A DNA stretch of 64,000 nucleotides from Elephas maximus indicus (GCF_024166365.1 NC_064820.1:85140001-85204000); one strand, 5' to 3'; positions 45,444-57,650 are shown, counted from the stretch's first letter. Numbers and translations: made by a program. Notes: generated by a model from the sequence alone, not told the origin.

Positions 45444-45448
45444 GTAAT

Positions 45449-45890
45449 TCATGGAATACCAGGGAAAAACCAATGTCAAGAAAATAGATCTACAAAAAGA
45501 CATTTGACAAAATTCAACAGTAACTTGTGATAAAAATCTCAGCAAACTAGGAATAAAAGGGCATCTACAAGAAACCTATGGCTAACATACTGAAAACAAG
45601 ACAAGGATGTCCACTTTCACCACTTCCATTCAGCATTGTACTGGAGGTACTAGCTAGTAGCTAGTGAGATGAGGGAAAAAAAATTTTTTTTTTTAAGCAT
45701 ATAGATTGGAAAGAAGTAAATCTGTCTCTATTTGAAGATATCATGACTTGTCAGGAATATTCTAAGGAATCTTTTGAAAAAAATTCTTGTGGGACTAGTG
45801 AGTTTATCAAGATCTCTTTACACTTAACGGTCAATATATTAAAATACATAAAAGGACCGATTGTATTTCTATTTACTTAAAAAAAAAAAA
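45449..45890 (+). mobile_element. Old L1 ORF2 fragment, right part
   Basis: Continuation of 32288-33372 after the provirus: 'aaaagacatttgacaaaatt', 'gacaaggatgtccactttca' (the QGCP theme of L1 RT), 'catagattggaaagaagtaa'. A T/A-rich insertion lies near 45680-45697. Confidence 0.8.
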
Positions 45891-45891
45891 G

Positions 45892-46910
45892 ACTTTAGAA
45901 TATTTTAGGTGAAAGTTTGTACAGCAACTTATGTTCCCATTTAACAATATTTGTACAAATTATCCCAGGACATTGGTTACGATTTTTGGCAATGAGTCAG
46001 CATTCTATTTCCACTTTGTTCTGTTTCCATTTATCTAGCTTCCCTGCCCCTCCTTGCCCTCTCATCCTTGTTTCTGGGCAAATGTTGACCATTTGGTATT
46101 GTAGAGTTGTTTAAGGCAGCACATTCCTCACAAATGATCTTGTTTATTTTATAAGTCAATCTATTATTTTGCTGAAAGGAGACCTCCAGGAGTAGCTTCA
46201 GTTCCAAGTTAAAAGTGTGTCTTAGAGAACCCCTGAGGGAGCAGGAGAGCAGTGGGATACAGACCTCAAATTCTCATAAGACCAGACTTAATGGTCTGAC
46301 TGAGACTAGAAGGACCCCGGTGGTCATGGCCCCAGACCTTCTGTTGCCCCAGGACAGGAACCATTCCCAAAGCCAACTCTTCAGACATGGATTGGACTGG
46401 ACAATGGGTTGGAGAAGATGCTGGTGAGGAGTGAGCTTCTTGGATCAGGTGGACACTTGAGACTATGTTGGCATCTCCTGCCTGGAGGGGAGATGAGAGG
46501 GTGGAGGGGGTTAGAAGCTGACAAAAAGGACACAAAAAGAGAGAGTGGAGGGAGAGAGCGGGCTGCCTCATTAGGGGGAGAGTAATTGGGAGTGTGTAGC
46601 AAGCCATATATGGGTTTTTGTGTGAGAGACTGACTTGATTTGTAAACTTTCACTTAAAGCACAATAAAAAATTATTTTTTTAAAAAAGTGTACCTTAGGG
46701 CAACAGTCTCAGAAGTTTCTCTAGTCTCTATCACTCCAGAAGCCTGGTCTTTTTTAGGAATTTGAGTTTTGTTCCACATTTTTCTCTCATTCTATCTGGG
46801 ATCTTCTATTTTGTTCCTGGTTAGAACAGTCAGTAGTGGTAGCCAGGCACAGTCTTGTTCTGGTCTCAGGCTAGAAGAGACAAGGTTTTTGTGGTCTATT
46901 TATTTTTAAC
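45892..46910 (-). mobile_element. L1 3' UTR (minus), split by another L1 end
   Basis: 'taggtgaaagtttgtacagc', 'ccctgcccctccttgccctc' and 'tttgttccacatttttctct', 'gtggtagccaggcacag' follow the 3' UTR lineage of copy 1. Interrupted at 46226-46683. Confidence 0.75.
46226..46683 (+). mobile_element. 5'-truncated L1 3' end
   Basis: Last ~455 bases of an L1 like copies 2 and 3, with terminal 'ttaaagcacaataaaaaatt'. Flanked by the imperfect duplication 'aaaagtgtgtcttag' (46211-46225) and 'aaaagtgtaccttag' (46684-46698). Confidence 0.92.
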
Positions 46911-47640
46911 AGACAATCAGAAATTTATATATATGTATATAATTTATAACAGCACCCAGAAGAATAAAATTCTTAACAGTAATTTAACAAAATATGTACA
47001 CGATCTGTATAGGTGTCCACACAGAGGCTTGAATGTGAAAATTCATAGCAACTTTATCCTTAATAGCCAAAAACGATAATCAACTCCAATGCGCACACAC
47101 AGGTGAGTGCATACGGTTCATTGTATACTCACGCAGTAAATTACCATCAGCAAATAAAACTAGAAATTACCGATACACGCAGCAACATGGATCGACATCA
47201 AAAAAACATGTTAAGTGAAAGGAAATAGGCACAGAATTGTGCATTCTCTGTGATTCCATTATTATAAAACTCTAGGAAAAACAAATTAGACTAAAACCAA
47301 GATATATCCTAATAAAATTATTTGAATTTAAAGAAGAATAAAAATTCTTTGAGCACCTAGAGAAGCACAGCAAGTGATTTACACAAAGGAAAGAAAATTA
47401 TATTAGCTTCCCACTTTTTGAGAGCAATGCTTCATGCCAGAAGAAAGTACACCTTAAACTCAAAAGAGAATGTGACCATGAGATTTTCTATCCAGCGAAA
47501 CCAACACAAACTGTTACCAGCATGCAAGAACTCAAGGAATATTGTTTTCATGAAGAATTTACTAGAGAATAAACTTCAGACAACCAAAATAACTGGAAAG
47601 ACGTTGACATAAGGACTGGAAATGGTCATTAACATACAGT
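46911..47640 (+). mobile_element. Old L1M-type 3' fragment (probable)
   Basis: 'gtgaaaattcatagcaactttatc' and 'catggatcgacatcaaaaaa', 'tgtgattccattattataaaac' resemble the C-terminal ORF2/3' part of ancient L1s. 47330-47640 is less certain. Confidence 0.55.
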
Positions 47641-47699
47641 TATTTATAGAATTGAGATTAAACGAGGATTAAAAGAAGGAAAGTGTAATGTATAATCAC

Positions 47700-47955
47700 T
47701 ATAAGCTCACGTACTTTGGACATGTTATCAGGAGGGACTAGTCCCTGGAGAAGGACATCATGCTTGGTAAGGTAGAGGGTCAGAGGAAAAGAGGAAGACC
47801 CTCAACAAGATAGATTGATACGGTGGCTGCAACAATGGGTTCAAACATAGCAACGATTGTTAGAATGGTGAAGGACCGGGAAATGTTTCATTCTGTTGTA
47901 CATAGGGCCGCTATGAGTCATAACCGATTGGAAGGCATTTAACAAGTTTTTGCAT
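47700..47955 (+). mobile_element. RTE-like LINE 3' end
   Basis: 'tactttggacatgttatcag', 'gaggaagaccctcaacaaga', 'gtacatagggccgctatgag' and terminal 'aggcatttaacaa'. Confidence 0.85.
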
Positions 47956-47961
47956 TGTTGA

Positions 47962-48159
47962 TGTTGTTGTTGTCAGCTGCTGTCGAGTATATTCCAAATC
48001 ATGGTGGACCCAAGTATGCCGTGTAGAACTGTCTCATAAAGTATTCAAGGTTGTGACTTTTCAGAAGCAGATAACCAGAGCTCCTCCGCGAGGGTTCAAA
48101 CTGCCAACATTTCAGCTAGTAGTCGAGCGCTTAACCTCCTGCACCACCCAGGGACTACA
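47962..48159 (-). repeat. AfroSINE longer variant
   Basis: (GTT)n start, 'tcagctgctgtcgagtatat', 'cgagcgcttaacctcctgca' and 'ccacccaggga'. Same variant as 20117-20331. Confidence 0.85.
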
Positions 48160-48323
48160 ATTATTTTAAAAAATGCATGGAAAATGGTAATAAATTAATA
48201 AAAAAAAAAAACACTTTAAACTGATCATAATTGGTGGTAATTGTATTAGTATTTTCAGAAACTGCTGTGTGTGAAATGTGGGATAAAGGTAAGTTTGGAA
48301 TATCCTATCGTCCTGTACATTTT

Positions 48324-49331
48324 TTTTTAAATAATTTTTATTGTGCTTTAAGTGAAAGTTTACAAATCAAGTCAGTCTCTCACACAAAAACCCATATACA
48401 CCTTGCTACACACTCCCAATTACTCTCCCCCTAATGAGACAGCCCGCTCCCTCCCTCTACTCTCTCTTTTCATGTCCATTTCGCCAGCTTCTAACCCCCT
48501 CCACCCTCTCATCTCCCCTCCAGGCAGGAGATGCCAACATAGTCTCAAGTGTCCACCTGATCCAAGAAGCTCACTCCTCACCAGCATCCCTCTCCAGCCC
48601 ATTGTCCAGTCCAATCCATGTCTGAAGAGTTGGCTTTGGGAATGGTTCCTGTCCTGGGGCAACAGAAGGTCTGGGGGCCATGACCTCCGGGGTCCTTCTA
48701 GACTCAGTCAGACCATTAAGCCTGGTCTTACGAGAATTTGGGGTCTGTATCCCACTGCTCTCTTGCTCCCTCAGGGGTTCTCTGTTGTGTTCCGTATCAG
48801 GGTGGTCATTGGTTGTAGCCGGGCACCATCTAGTTCTTTTGGTCTCAGAATGATGTAGTCTCTGGTTCATGTGGCCCTTCCTGTCTCTTGGGCTAGTAAT
48901 CGCCTTGTGTCCTTGGTGTTCTTCATTCTCCTTTGATCCAGATGGGTTGAGATCAATTGATGCATCTTAGATGGCTGCTTGCTGGCGTTTAAGGCCCCAG
49001 ACGCCACTCTCCAAAGTGGGATGCAGAATGTATTCTTAATAGATTTTATTATGCCAATTGACTTAGATGGCCCCTGAAACCATGGTCCCCAGACCCCGGC
49101 CCCTGCCACGCTGGCCTTTGAAGTATTCAGTTTATTCAGGAAACTTCTTTACTTTTGGTTTAGTCCAATTGTGCGGACCTCCCCTGTATTGTGTGCTGTC
49201 TTTCCCTTCACCTAAAGTAGTTCTTATCTACTATTTAATTAGTGAATGCCCCTCTCCCACCCTCCCTCCCTCACCCCTCTCCTAACCACAAAAGAATGTT
49301 TTCTTCTCAGTTTAAACTATTTCTCAAGTTC
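48324..49331 (-). other. 3' UTR of L1 copy 3
   Basis: A minus-strand A-rich end ('tttttattgtgctttaagtg' on the plus strand), then the subfamily's 3' UTR, including the G-rich tract seen as 'cccctctcccaccctccctc' near 49250-49270. Confidence 0.85.
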
Positions 49332-52300
49332 TTATAATAGTGGTCTTATACAATATTTGTCCTTTTGCAACTGACTAATTTCACTCGGCATAATGCCTTC
49401 CAGGTTCCTCCATGTTATGAAATGTTTCACAGATTCCTCACTGTTGTTTATAGATGTGTAGTATTCCATTGTGTGAAAATACCATAATTTATTTATCCAT
49501 TCATCCATTGATGGGCACCTTGGTTGCTTCCAACTTTTTGCTATTGTAAACAGTGCTGTAGTAAACATGGGTGTGCATATATCTGTTCGTGTAAAGGCTC
49601 TTATTTCTCTAGGATCTATTCCAAGGAGTGGGATTGCTGCATCGTATGGTAGTTCTATTTCTAGCTTTTTAAGGAAGCGCCAAATCAATTTCCAAAGTGG
49701 TCATACCACTTTACATTCCCAACAGCAGTGTATAAGTGTTCCAATCTCTCCACGGCCTTGCCAACATTTATTATTTTCTGTTAATTGGATTAATGCCAGC
49801 CTTGTTGGAGAGGAAATCTCATTGTAGTTTTGATTTGCATTTCTCTAATGACTAATGATTGTGAACATTTCCTCATATATCGGTTAGCTACCTGAATGTC
49901 ATTCTTTAGTGAAGTGTCTATTCATATCTTCTATCCATTTCTTAACTGGGTTATTTGTCTTTTTGCAGTTGAGTTTTTGCAGTATCACGTAGATTTTAGA
50001 GATCAGGCACTGATCAGAAATGTCATACCTAAAAACTTTTTCCCAGTCTATAGGTAGTCTTTTTACTCTTTTGGTGAAGTCTTTGGATGAGCATAACCCA
50101 GAGAGCATAGGTGTTTGATTTTTAGGAGATCCCAGTTATCTAGCTTTTCTTCTACATTCTCTACAATGTTATGTATACTGTTTATGCCACATATTAGGGC
50201 TCCTAATGTTGTCCCTATATTTTCTTGCATTATCTTTATCATTTTAGATTTTATATTTAGGTCTTTGATCCATCTTGAGTTAGTTTTTGTGCATAGAGTC
50301 AGGTATGGGTCTTGTTTCATTCTTTTGCAGATGGATATCCAGTTATGCCAGCACCATTTGTTAAAAAGACTGTCTTTTCCCCATTTAACTGTTTTGGGGC
50401 CTTTGTCAAATATCAGCTGCTCATATGTGAATGGATTTATGTCTGGATTCCCAATTCTGTCCCGTTGGTCCCTGTATCTGTTGTTGTACCAGTACCAGGC
50501 TGTTTTGACTACTGTGGCAGTATAATAGGTTCTAAAATCAGGTTAAGTAATTTGTTCTTCTTTTTCAGTAATGCCCTACATATCCGGGGCCTCTTTCCCA
50601 TCCATATGAAGTTGGTGATTTGTTTCTCCATCTTATTAAAGAATGTCATTGGATTTTGGATCGGAATTACATTAAATGCATAGATCGCTTTTGGTAGAAT
50701 AGATATTTTTATAATGTTAAGTCTTCCTATCCACGAGCAAGGTATGTTCCTCCACTCATGTAAGTCTCTTTTGGTTTCTTGCAGAAGTGTACTGTAGTTT
50801 TCTTTGTATAAGCCTTTTACATCTCTGGTAAGATTTATTCCTAAGTATTTTATCTTCTTGGGGGCTACTATAAATGGCACCGATTTCGTGATTTCCTCTT
50901 CGATGTTCTTTTTGTTGGTATAGAGGAATCCAACTGATTTTTATATGTTTATCTTGTATCCTGATACTCTGCTGAACTCTTCCGTTAGTTTCAGCAGTTT
51001 CCTTGAGGATTCCTTAGGGTTTTCTGTGTATAAGGTCATGTCATCTGCAAATAGAGATACTTTTACGTTTTCCTTGCCAATCTGGATGCCCTTTATTTCT
51101 TTATCTACCCTAATTGCTCCAGATAGGACTTCCAGCAGAATGTTGAATAAGAGTGGTGATAAAGGGCATCCTTGTCGGGTTCCCAATCTCAGTAGGAATG
51201 TTTTCAGGCTCCCTCCATTTACAGTGATGTTGGCTGTTGGCTTTGTATAAATGCCCTTTATTATGTTGAGGAATTTTCCTTCTATTCCAATTTTGCTGAG
51301 AGTTTTTACCATGAATGGGTGTTGAACTTTGTCAAATGCCTTTTCCACATCAATTGATAAAATCATGTGATTCTTGTCTTTTGTTTTATTTATGTGGTGG
51401 ATTACATGAATTGTTTTTCTAATGTTGAACCATCCCTGCATACCTGGTATGAATCCCACTTGGTCATGGTGAAGTATTTTTTTTGATATGTTGTTGAATT
51501 CTATTGGATAGAATTTTGTTGAGGATTTTTGCATCTACATTCATGAGGGATATAGGTCTATAATTTTCTTTCCTTGTGGTGTCTTTACCTGGTTTTGGTA
51601 TCAGGGATATGGTGGTTTCAGAGAATGAGTTTGGTAGTATTCCATCCTTTTCTATGCTCTGAAATACCTTTAGTAGTAGTGGTGTTAACTCTTCTCTGAA
51701 AGTTTGGTAGAACTCTGCAGTAAAGCTGTCCAGACCAGGGTTTTTTTTTTGTGGGGAGTTTTTGATTACCTTTTCAATCTTTGCTTTTGTTATGGGTCTA
51801 TTTAGTTGTTCTACATCTGTTTGTGTTAGTTTAGGTAGGTACTGTGTTTCTAGGAATTCATCCATTTCTCCTAGGTTTTCAAATTTGTTTGAGTATAGTT
51901 TTTCATAGTAATCTGATATGATTCTTTTCATTTCAGTTGGGTCTGTTGTAATATCGCCCATCTTACTTCTTATTCGGGTTATTTGCTTCCTCTCCTGGTT
52001 TTCTTTAGTCTGTTTGGCCAGTGGTTTATCAATTTTGTTGATTTTTTTAAAAACCCAGCTTTTGGTCTTGTTAATTCTTTCAATTGTTTTTCTGTTTTCC
52101 ATTTCATTTAGTTCTGCTCTAATTTTTCTTATTTTGATGCCTGTGGGTTTCTTTTGTTGCTCTCTTTTTATTTGTTCAAGTTGTAGGGATAGTTCTTTGA
52201 TTTTGGCCCTTTCTTCTTTTTGGATGTGTGCATTTATTGATATAAATTGGCCTCTGAGCACTGCTTTTGCTGTGTCCCAAAGGCTCTGATAGGAAGTGTT

Positions 52301-53130
52301 TTCAATCTCATTGGATTCTCTGAATTTCTTTATTGCATCCTTAATGTCTTCTATAATCCAGTCTTTTTTGAGCAGGGTATTGTTCAGTTTCCAAGTGTTT
52401 GATTTCTTTTCCTTGCTTTTCGTGTTATTGGTTTCCACTTTTATGGCCTTATGGTCAGAGAAGATGCTTTGTAATATTTCACTGTTTGGGATTCTGCTAA
52501 GGCTTGCTTTATGACCTAATATGTGGTCTATTCTAGAGAATGTTCCATGTGCACTAGAAAAGAAAGTATACTTGGTTGCAGTTGGGTGGAGTGTTCTCTG
52601 TATGTCTACGAGGTCAAGTTGGTTGATTGTGGCATTTAGATCTTCCGTGTCTTTATTGAGCTTCTTTCTAGATGTCCTGTTCTTCACCAAAAGTGGTGTG
52701 TTGAAATCTCCTACTATTATTGTGGAGCTGTCTATCTCACTTTTCAATGCTGATAGAGTTTATGTATCTTGCAGCCCTGCCCTTGGGTGCATAAATGTTT
52801 AATATGGTTATATCTTCTTGGTGTATTTTCCCTTTAATCATTATATAGTGTCCTTCCTTATCCCTTCTGATGGATTTAACTTTAAAGCCTATTTTGTCAT
52901 TATTAATATGGCCACTCCTGATCTTTTTTGATTGTTGTTTGCTTGATATATTTTTTCCATCCTTTTAGTTTGTTTGTTCCTCTGAGTCTAAGCTGTGACT
53001 CTCTTCTAGGCAGCACATACATGGATCTTGTTTTTTTAATCCATTCTGCCACTCTCTGTCTCTTTATTGGTGCATTTACTCCATCGACATTCAGGGTAAT
53101 TATGGATAGGTATGAATTTAGTGTAACATT
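49332..53130 (-). pseudogene. L1 ORF2, copy 3, several frame breaks
   Basis: Endonuclease start 'LSIITLNVDGVNAPIKRQRV' near 53120. The catalytic region '[20 protein letters not shown]' keeps G-D-F-N, and 'RIDHILGH' and 'SDHKAIKVE' follow, all in the 427-codon frame 52747-51464, which also spans the linker and RT start ('[20 protein letters not shown]'). The RT continues in an overlapping frame (51534-50941) with intact F-A-D-D at 51051-51040. The C-terminal motif reads 'CWQGRGEIGTLIHCCWEC' near 49770-49710, with the second Cys changed to Arg. The natural C-terminus ends with the stop at 49332. Confidence 0.93.
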
Positions 53131-53559
53131 TTGATGTCTTTTTTTGTGTGTTAAGTTTCTTTTTCCCACTTGATTTCATATGCTGAGTAGATTTTCTTTA
53201 TATATTGTCCTTGCCTCATATTTGTTGTTTTTGATTTTGTTTCTGCTGAGTCTATATTTTTCCCTTGTATTTTATTTTGATGAGTAAGATGGTTTGTCTC
53301 CTTTGTGGTTACATTACTTACCCCTATTTTTCTAAACTTAAAACTAACTTTTATTTCTTTGTATCGTAGTATCTTCCTCTCCATATAGAAGGTGTATGAT
53401 TACATTTCTTAGTCCTTCTTTATTATTTTAATGTTGTCTTCTTTTATATAATAACATCGCTGTTACCCTGTTTTGGGTTTTTTTTTTTTTGGATTTCCCT
53501 GTCTGGGTTGACTTCTGGTTGCTCTGCCCAGTGTTCTAGTCTTGGGTTGATACCTGACA

Positions 53560-54556
53560 TTATTGATTTTCTAACCAAAGAACTCCTTTTAGTATTTCTT
53601 GCAGTTTTGGTTTGGTTTTTACAAATTCCCTAAACTTGTGTTTATCTGGAAATGTCTTAATTTCACCTTCGCATTTAAGAGACAGTTTTGATGGATATGA
53701 TTCTTGGCAGGGAATTTTTTTCCTTCAGTTTTTTAAATATGTCATCCCATTGCCTTCTTGCCTGCATGGTTTCTGCCGAGTAGTCTGAGCTACTTCTTAT
53801 TGGCTCTCCTTTGTAGGTGACTTTTCGTTTATCCCTCACTGCTCTTATAATTCTCTCTTTATCTTTGGTTTTGGCAAGTTTGATTATGTCTTGGTGAATT
53901 TCTTTTAACATCTACCTTATGTGGAGTTCGATGAGCACCTTGGACAGATATCTTCTTTCACCGTATCAGGGAACTTTTCTGCCAAAAAATCTTCAACAAT
54001 TGTCTCTGTATTTTCTATTATATCTCCCTGTTCTGGTACTCCAGTCACTCACAGGTTATTTCTCTTGATAGAGTCCCACATGATTCTTAAGGTTTCTTCA
54101 TGTTTTTAAATTCTTTTATCTGATTTTTCTTCAAATATATTAGTGCCAAGTGATTTATCTTCGAGTTCAGAAATTCTAGCTTCTACTTGCTCAGTTCTGC
54201 TCCTCTTTCTATTGAGTTATCTAATTCTGTAATTTTATTTTTAATCTTCTGAATTTATGATTGCTGTCTATGAATTTTTCCAGCTTATTAAACTTTTCAT
54301 TATGTTCCTGAATAATCTTTCTAATTTCTTCAGTTGCTTTATCTGTGTGTTCCTTGGCTTGTTCTGTGTATTGCCTCATTTCCTTCCTGATGTCTTGAAG
54401 GGTTCTCTATATTAAACTTTTGTGTTCTGCCTCTGGTAATTCCAGAAATGCACTTTCATCTAGAAGATCCCTGGATTCTTTGTTTTGAGAGCCTGTTGAG
54501 GTGATCATGGTCTGTTTCTTTATGTGACTTGATATTGACTGTTGTCTCTGAGCCAT
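53560..54556 (-). pseudogene. L1 ORF1, copy 3, degraded
   Basis: Start codon at 54556 matches the copy 2 start by alignment ('atggctcagagacaacagtc' on the minus strand). The coiled-coil region is broken by stops. 53911-53675 gives 'DIIKLAKTKDKERIIRAVRD' and 'AETMQARRQWDDIFKKLKEK'. The stop 'taa' lies at 53560-53562. Length (~997 bp) is near the copy 2 ORF1. Confidence 0.88.
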
Positions 54557-55821
54557 CTGTAAGTTATTGTATTAGTTCATGCTTGCTTACTGTGTTGCAG
54601 TTGCTTGCTTCGGTTTGTTTTGGTATACCCCTACCGATTGCTTGAGTGAGCTAGCTTGATTATTTTCGCCTTTGGAGCTCTGGTGTCCTGTCCCCAGCTG
54701 GCTAGAGCTGTTATCAGGTATATCAGTCTAGGAGTCCATTCAGTTTTCTTGTATGAATTCAGCTCAGGTTTCCAGGTAGCTGATATCAAGTGTGTGGCAC
54801 AGGCTCTGTCCTATAGTCTTAGAGAGGCAGGGGTGATTGGTGTATATACCGGTATCTGATTGCAGCAGGGGGTCACGCTCTGAACAAGGCAGGGGGCTGA
54901 GAATTGGCCCCCAAGTGTCTCTGAGGAAAACGCGTCTCTGTCCCCTAGAATGTGCTGGTGGGTGGGCTCTGCAGAGGGACCATGGGCACCCAAAGTTTTT
55001 GGTTGTAAGGACTGGGAGGTACCAGTTATCTTTGGACTCTCTCGCGGGTGGCTGGGTGAGTGGAGCTACCAGTTCTTAGATCCCTGATGTGGGTAGGTGA
55101 GGACCTTGTTTAATAGGCAAAGCAATGTCAAACGTCAAACACCCACCTCTCCACCACACAGCTGAAATGGCCGGAGTTTGCCAATAAGGGCCTATTCTTC
55201 CGAAATAGGCCCACATGGGTCCACACAGAAGAGAAAGGTGCTCAAGGTCCACAGACGGTTTATCCCTGGACAGAAGCAGCTTCTGTCCTGAGCCCCCCCA
55301 TTTAATGGAGCTAGCAAATTATCTTTTCCCCCCAGTTACAAATTTTTCCTTCCCCAAGGCAGGGAGGATGGCTCTAGGTGCTCACCAGGGTCTATCTCAG
55401 GCCCAGGGATTCAGCCGCTGAAGCTAGCTTGGGGGTGTGGGGGTGTGCTAAAATATACACAAGTACTTAGCTTTTACCGAGAGTGCCATTCTCCTCAGGT
55501 TCTGGAGTTGTGAGTAGGCTGTGTGCTAGCTGCTTCTCCCTGAGGAAACTACAGCCAAACGCGAGTACCAGCCCGCCGCCGCCGCCACCACCGCTCCAGG
55601 AATGGTGCCTGAGGGCTCCTTGTGATTCAGGTCCGGTAACTCCTCTCCACTTCTGAATGGCCTCTTCCTTTCTTGCCCCTCAGTTCGTCGCCTAAGCTTG
55701 CCTTTGATGCTCAGGGCTCCCAGCTTGTCACAAATATACTCGTTTCACTTGTTTTTTTCGGTCTTTGTTGTAAAGAGGGCTTGACGGAAGGGTCTGTCTA
55801 TTCCACCATCTTGGCTCCCCA
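54557..55821 (-). promoter_or_regulatory. 5' UTR/promoter of L1 copy 3 with YY1-like site
   Basis: 1.27 kb, as in copy 2. The outer end carries 'caagatgg' on the minus strand (plus 55806-55813), the YY1-type core. A CpG-bearing (CCG)n/(CCA)n run lies at about 55571-55592. No tandem monomers. Confidence 0.7.
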
Positions 55822-55881
55822 TCCTGTATGTTTTAGAGACAGAATTCTTGGTGTAGAAGAAATGAGATGCTAATACAGAAC

Positions 55882-56043
55882 CAAAACCCAGTGCCGTCGA
55901 GTTGATTCTGACTCATAGCAACCCTGTAGGACAAGGTAGACCTGCCCCATAGAGTTTCCAAGGAGCACCTGGCGGATTCGAACTGCCGACCCTTTGGTTA
56001 GCAGCCGCAGCACTTAATCACTATGCCATCAGGGTTTCCATTA
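55882..56043 (-). repeat. AfroSINE
   Basis: Good minus-oriented copy flanked by 'taatacagaac' (55871-55881) and 'taatatagaac' (56044-56054). Confidence 0.93.
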
Positions 56044-56081
56044 TAATATAGAACAGTGGAGTAAAATGCCTGTAGTCTTCA

Positions 56082-57650
56082 ATCCTTATGTTACCACCAA
56101 GTAAGCTCTGACTCATGGGGACCTTATGTGTAACAAAATGTTGCCCAGTCCCACACCATCTTCACAATCGTTGGTATGTTTGGGTTCATTGTTACAGTTG
56201 TGTCAATCCATCTGATCGAAAGTTTCCCTCATTTTCCTTTAAAAAATTTTTTATTGTGCTCTAAGTGAAAGTTTACAAATTAAGTCAGGCTCTCATACAA
56301 AAAATTATATACGCCTTGCTATGTACTCCTATCTGCTCTCCCCGTAATGAGACAGCACACTCCTCCTCTCCACCTTGTATTCCCCATGTCCATTCGGCCA
56401 GCTCCTGTCCCCCTCTGCCTTCTCATCTTGCCTCTAGACAGGAGCTGCCCACATAGTTTCATGTGTCTACTTGAGCCAAGAAACTCACTCCTCAACAGTA
56501 TCATTTTCTGTCTTATAGTACAGTCCAATCATGTCTGAACAGTTGGCTTTGGGAATGGTTCCAGTCTTGGGCTAATAGAAGGTCCAGGGATCATGACCTC
56601 CAGGGTCCCTCCAGTCTCAGTCAGACCATTAAGTCTGGTCTTTTTATAAGAATTTGAGGTCTGCATCCCACTGCTCTCCTGCTCCATCAGGGATTCTTCA
56701 GTTGTGTTCCCTGTCAGGGCAGTCATTGGTTGTAGCCGGGCACCATCTAGTTCTTCTGGTCTCAGGCTGATGTAATCTCTGGTTTATATGGCCCTCTCTG
56801 ACTCTTGCGCTCTTAATTACTTTGTGTCTTTGGTGTTCTTCATTCTCCTTTGTTCCAGGTGGGTTGAGACCAACTGATGCATCTTAGATGGCAGCTTGCT
56901 ACCTTGTAAGACCCCAGATGCCACTCTCCAAAGTGGGATGCAGAATGTTTTCTTAATACAGTTTGCTATGCCAATTGACCTAGATGTCCCTTGAAACCAT
57001 GGTCACCAGACCCCCGCCCCTACTACTCTGGCCTTCAAAGTGTTTGGTTGTATTCAGGAAACTTCTTTGCTTTTGATTTAGTCCAGTTGTGCTGGCCTCG
57101 CCTGTATTGTGTGTTGTCTTTCCCTTCACCTAAAATAGTTCTTGTCTACTATCTAATTAGTGAATACCCCTCTCCCTCCCTCCCCACCCTGTAACCATCA
57201 AAGAATATTTTCTTCTGTGTTGAAACTATTTGAGTTCTTTTAATAGTGGTCTCATACAATATTTGTCCTTTTGCAACTAATTTCACTCAGCCTAATGTCT
57301 TCCAGATTCCTCCATGTTATGAAATGTTTCAGATTCATTGTTCTTTATCATTGCATAGCATTCCATTGTGTGAATATAACAATTTATTTATCCATTCATC
57401 CGTTGATGGGCACCTTGATTGGTTCCATCTTTTTGCTTTTGTAAACATTGCTGCAATGAACATGGGTGGACATATTTGTTCGTGTGAAGGCTCTTATTTC
57501 TCTAGGATATATTCCGTGAAGTGGGATTGCTGGATCGTATGGTAGTTCTACTTCTAGCTTTTTAAGGAAGTGCCAAATTGATTTCCAAAGTGGTTGAAAT
57601 ATTTTATTGAAATTCCCTCATTTTCATTGTCCTGATTTTACCAAACATGA
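56082..57650 (-). mobile_element. RTE-like LINE 3' end split by an L1 insertion
   Basis: Left part to 56236 ('gttgcccagtcccacaccat', 'tgtgtcaatccatct') and right part from 57613 ('tgattttaccaaacatgac') are consecutive in other RTE copies, which read '..gaccctctaccttaccaagcatgatg'. The L1 at 56237-57612 inserted between them. Confidence 0.8.
56237..57612 (-). mobile_element. 5'-truncated L1 3' end (1.4 kb)
   Basis: Copy 2/3-type 3' UTR plus the end of ORF2 (to 'aaattgatttccaaagtggt' near 57593). Perfect 13-bp target duplication 'ttccctcattttc' at 56224-56236 and 57613-57625. Confidence 0.95.

Larger units (their letters stand above)
48324..55821 (-). mobile_element. Full-length L1 retrotransposon, copy 3
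   Basis: Complete 7.5 kb: 5' UTR 55821-54557, ORF1 54556-53560, ORF2 about 53130-49332, 3' UTR 49331-48324. Flanked by 'tcctgtacatttt' (48311-48323) and 'tcctgtatgtttt' (55822-55834), a 13-bp target duplication with two differences. Same subfamily as copy 2. It has the longest open ORF2 block in the window (427 codons), making it the least decayed L1, but stops and shifts remain. Confidence 0.95.

Noticed and set aside
51918-52289. 123-codon plus-strand hydrophobic frame resembling a membrane protein
   Set aside because: Antisense to the Lys/Glu-rich linker of L1 ORF2, which yields hydrophobic residues on the opposite strand.
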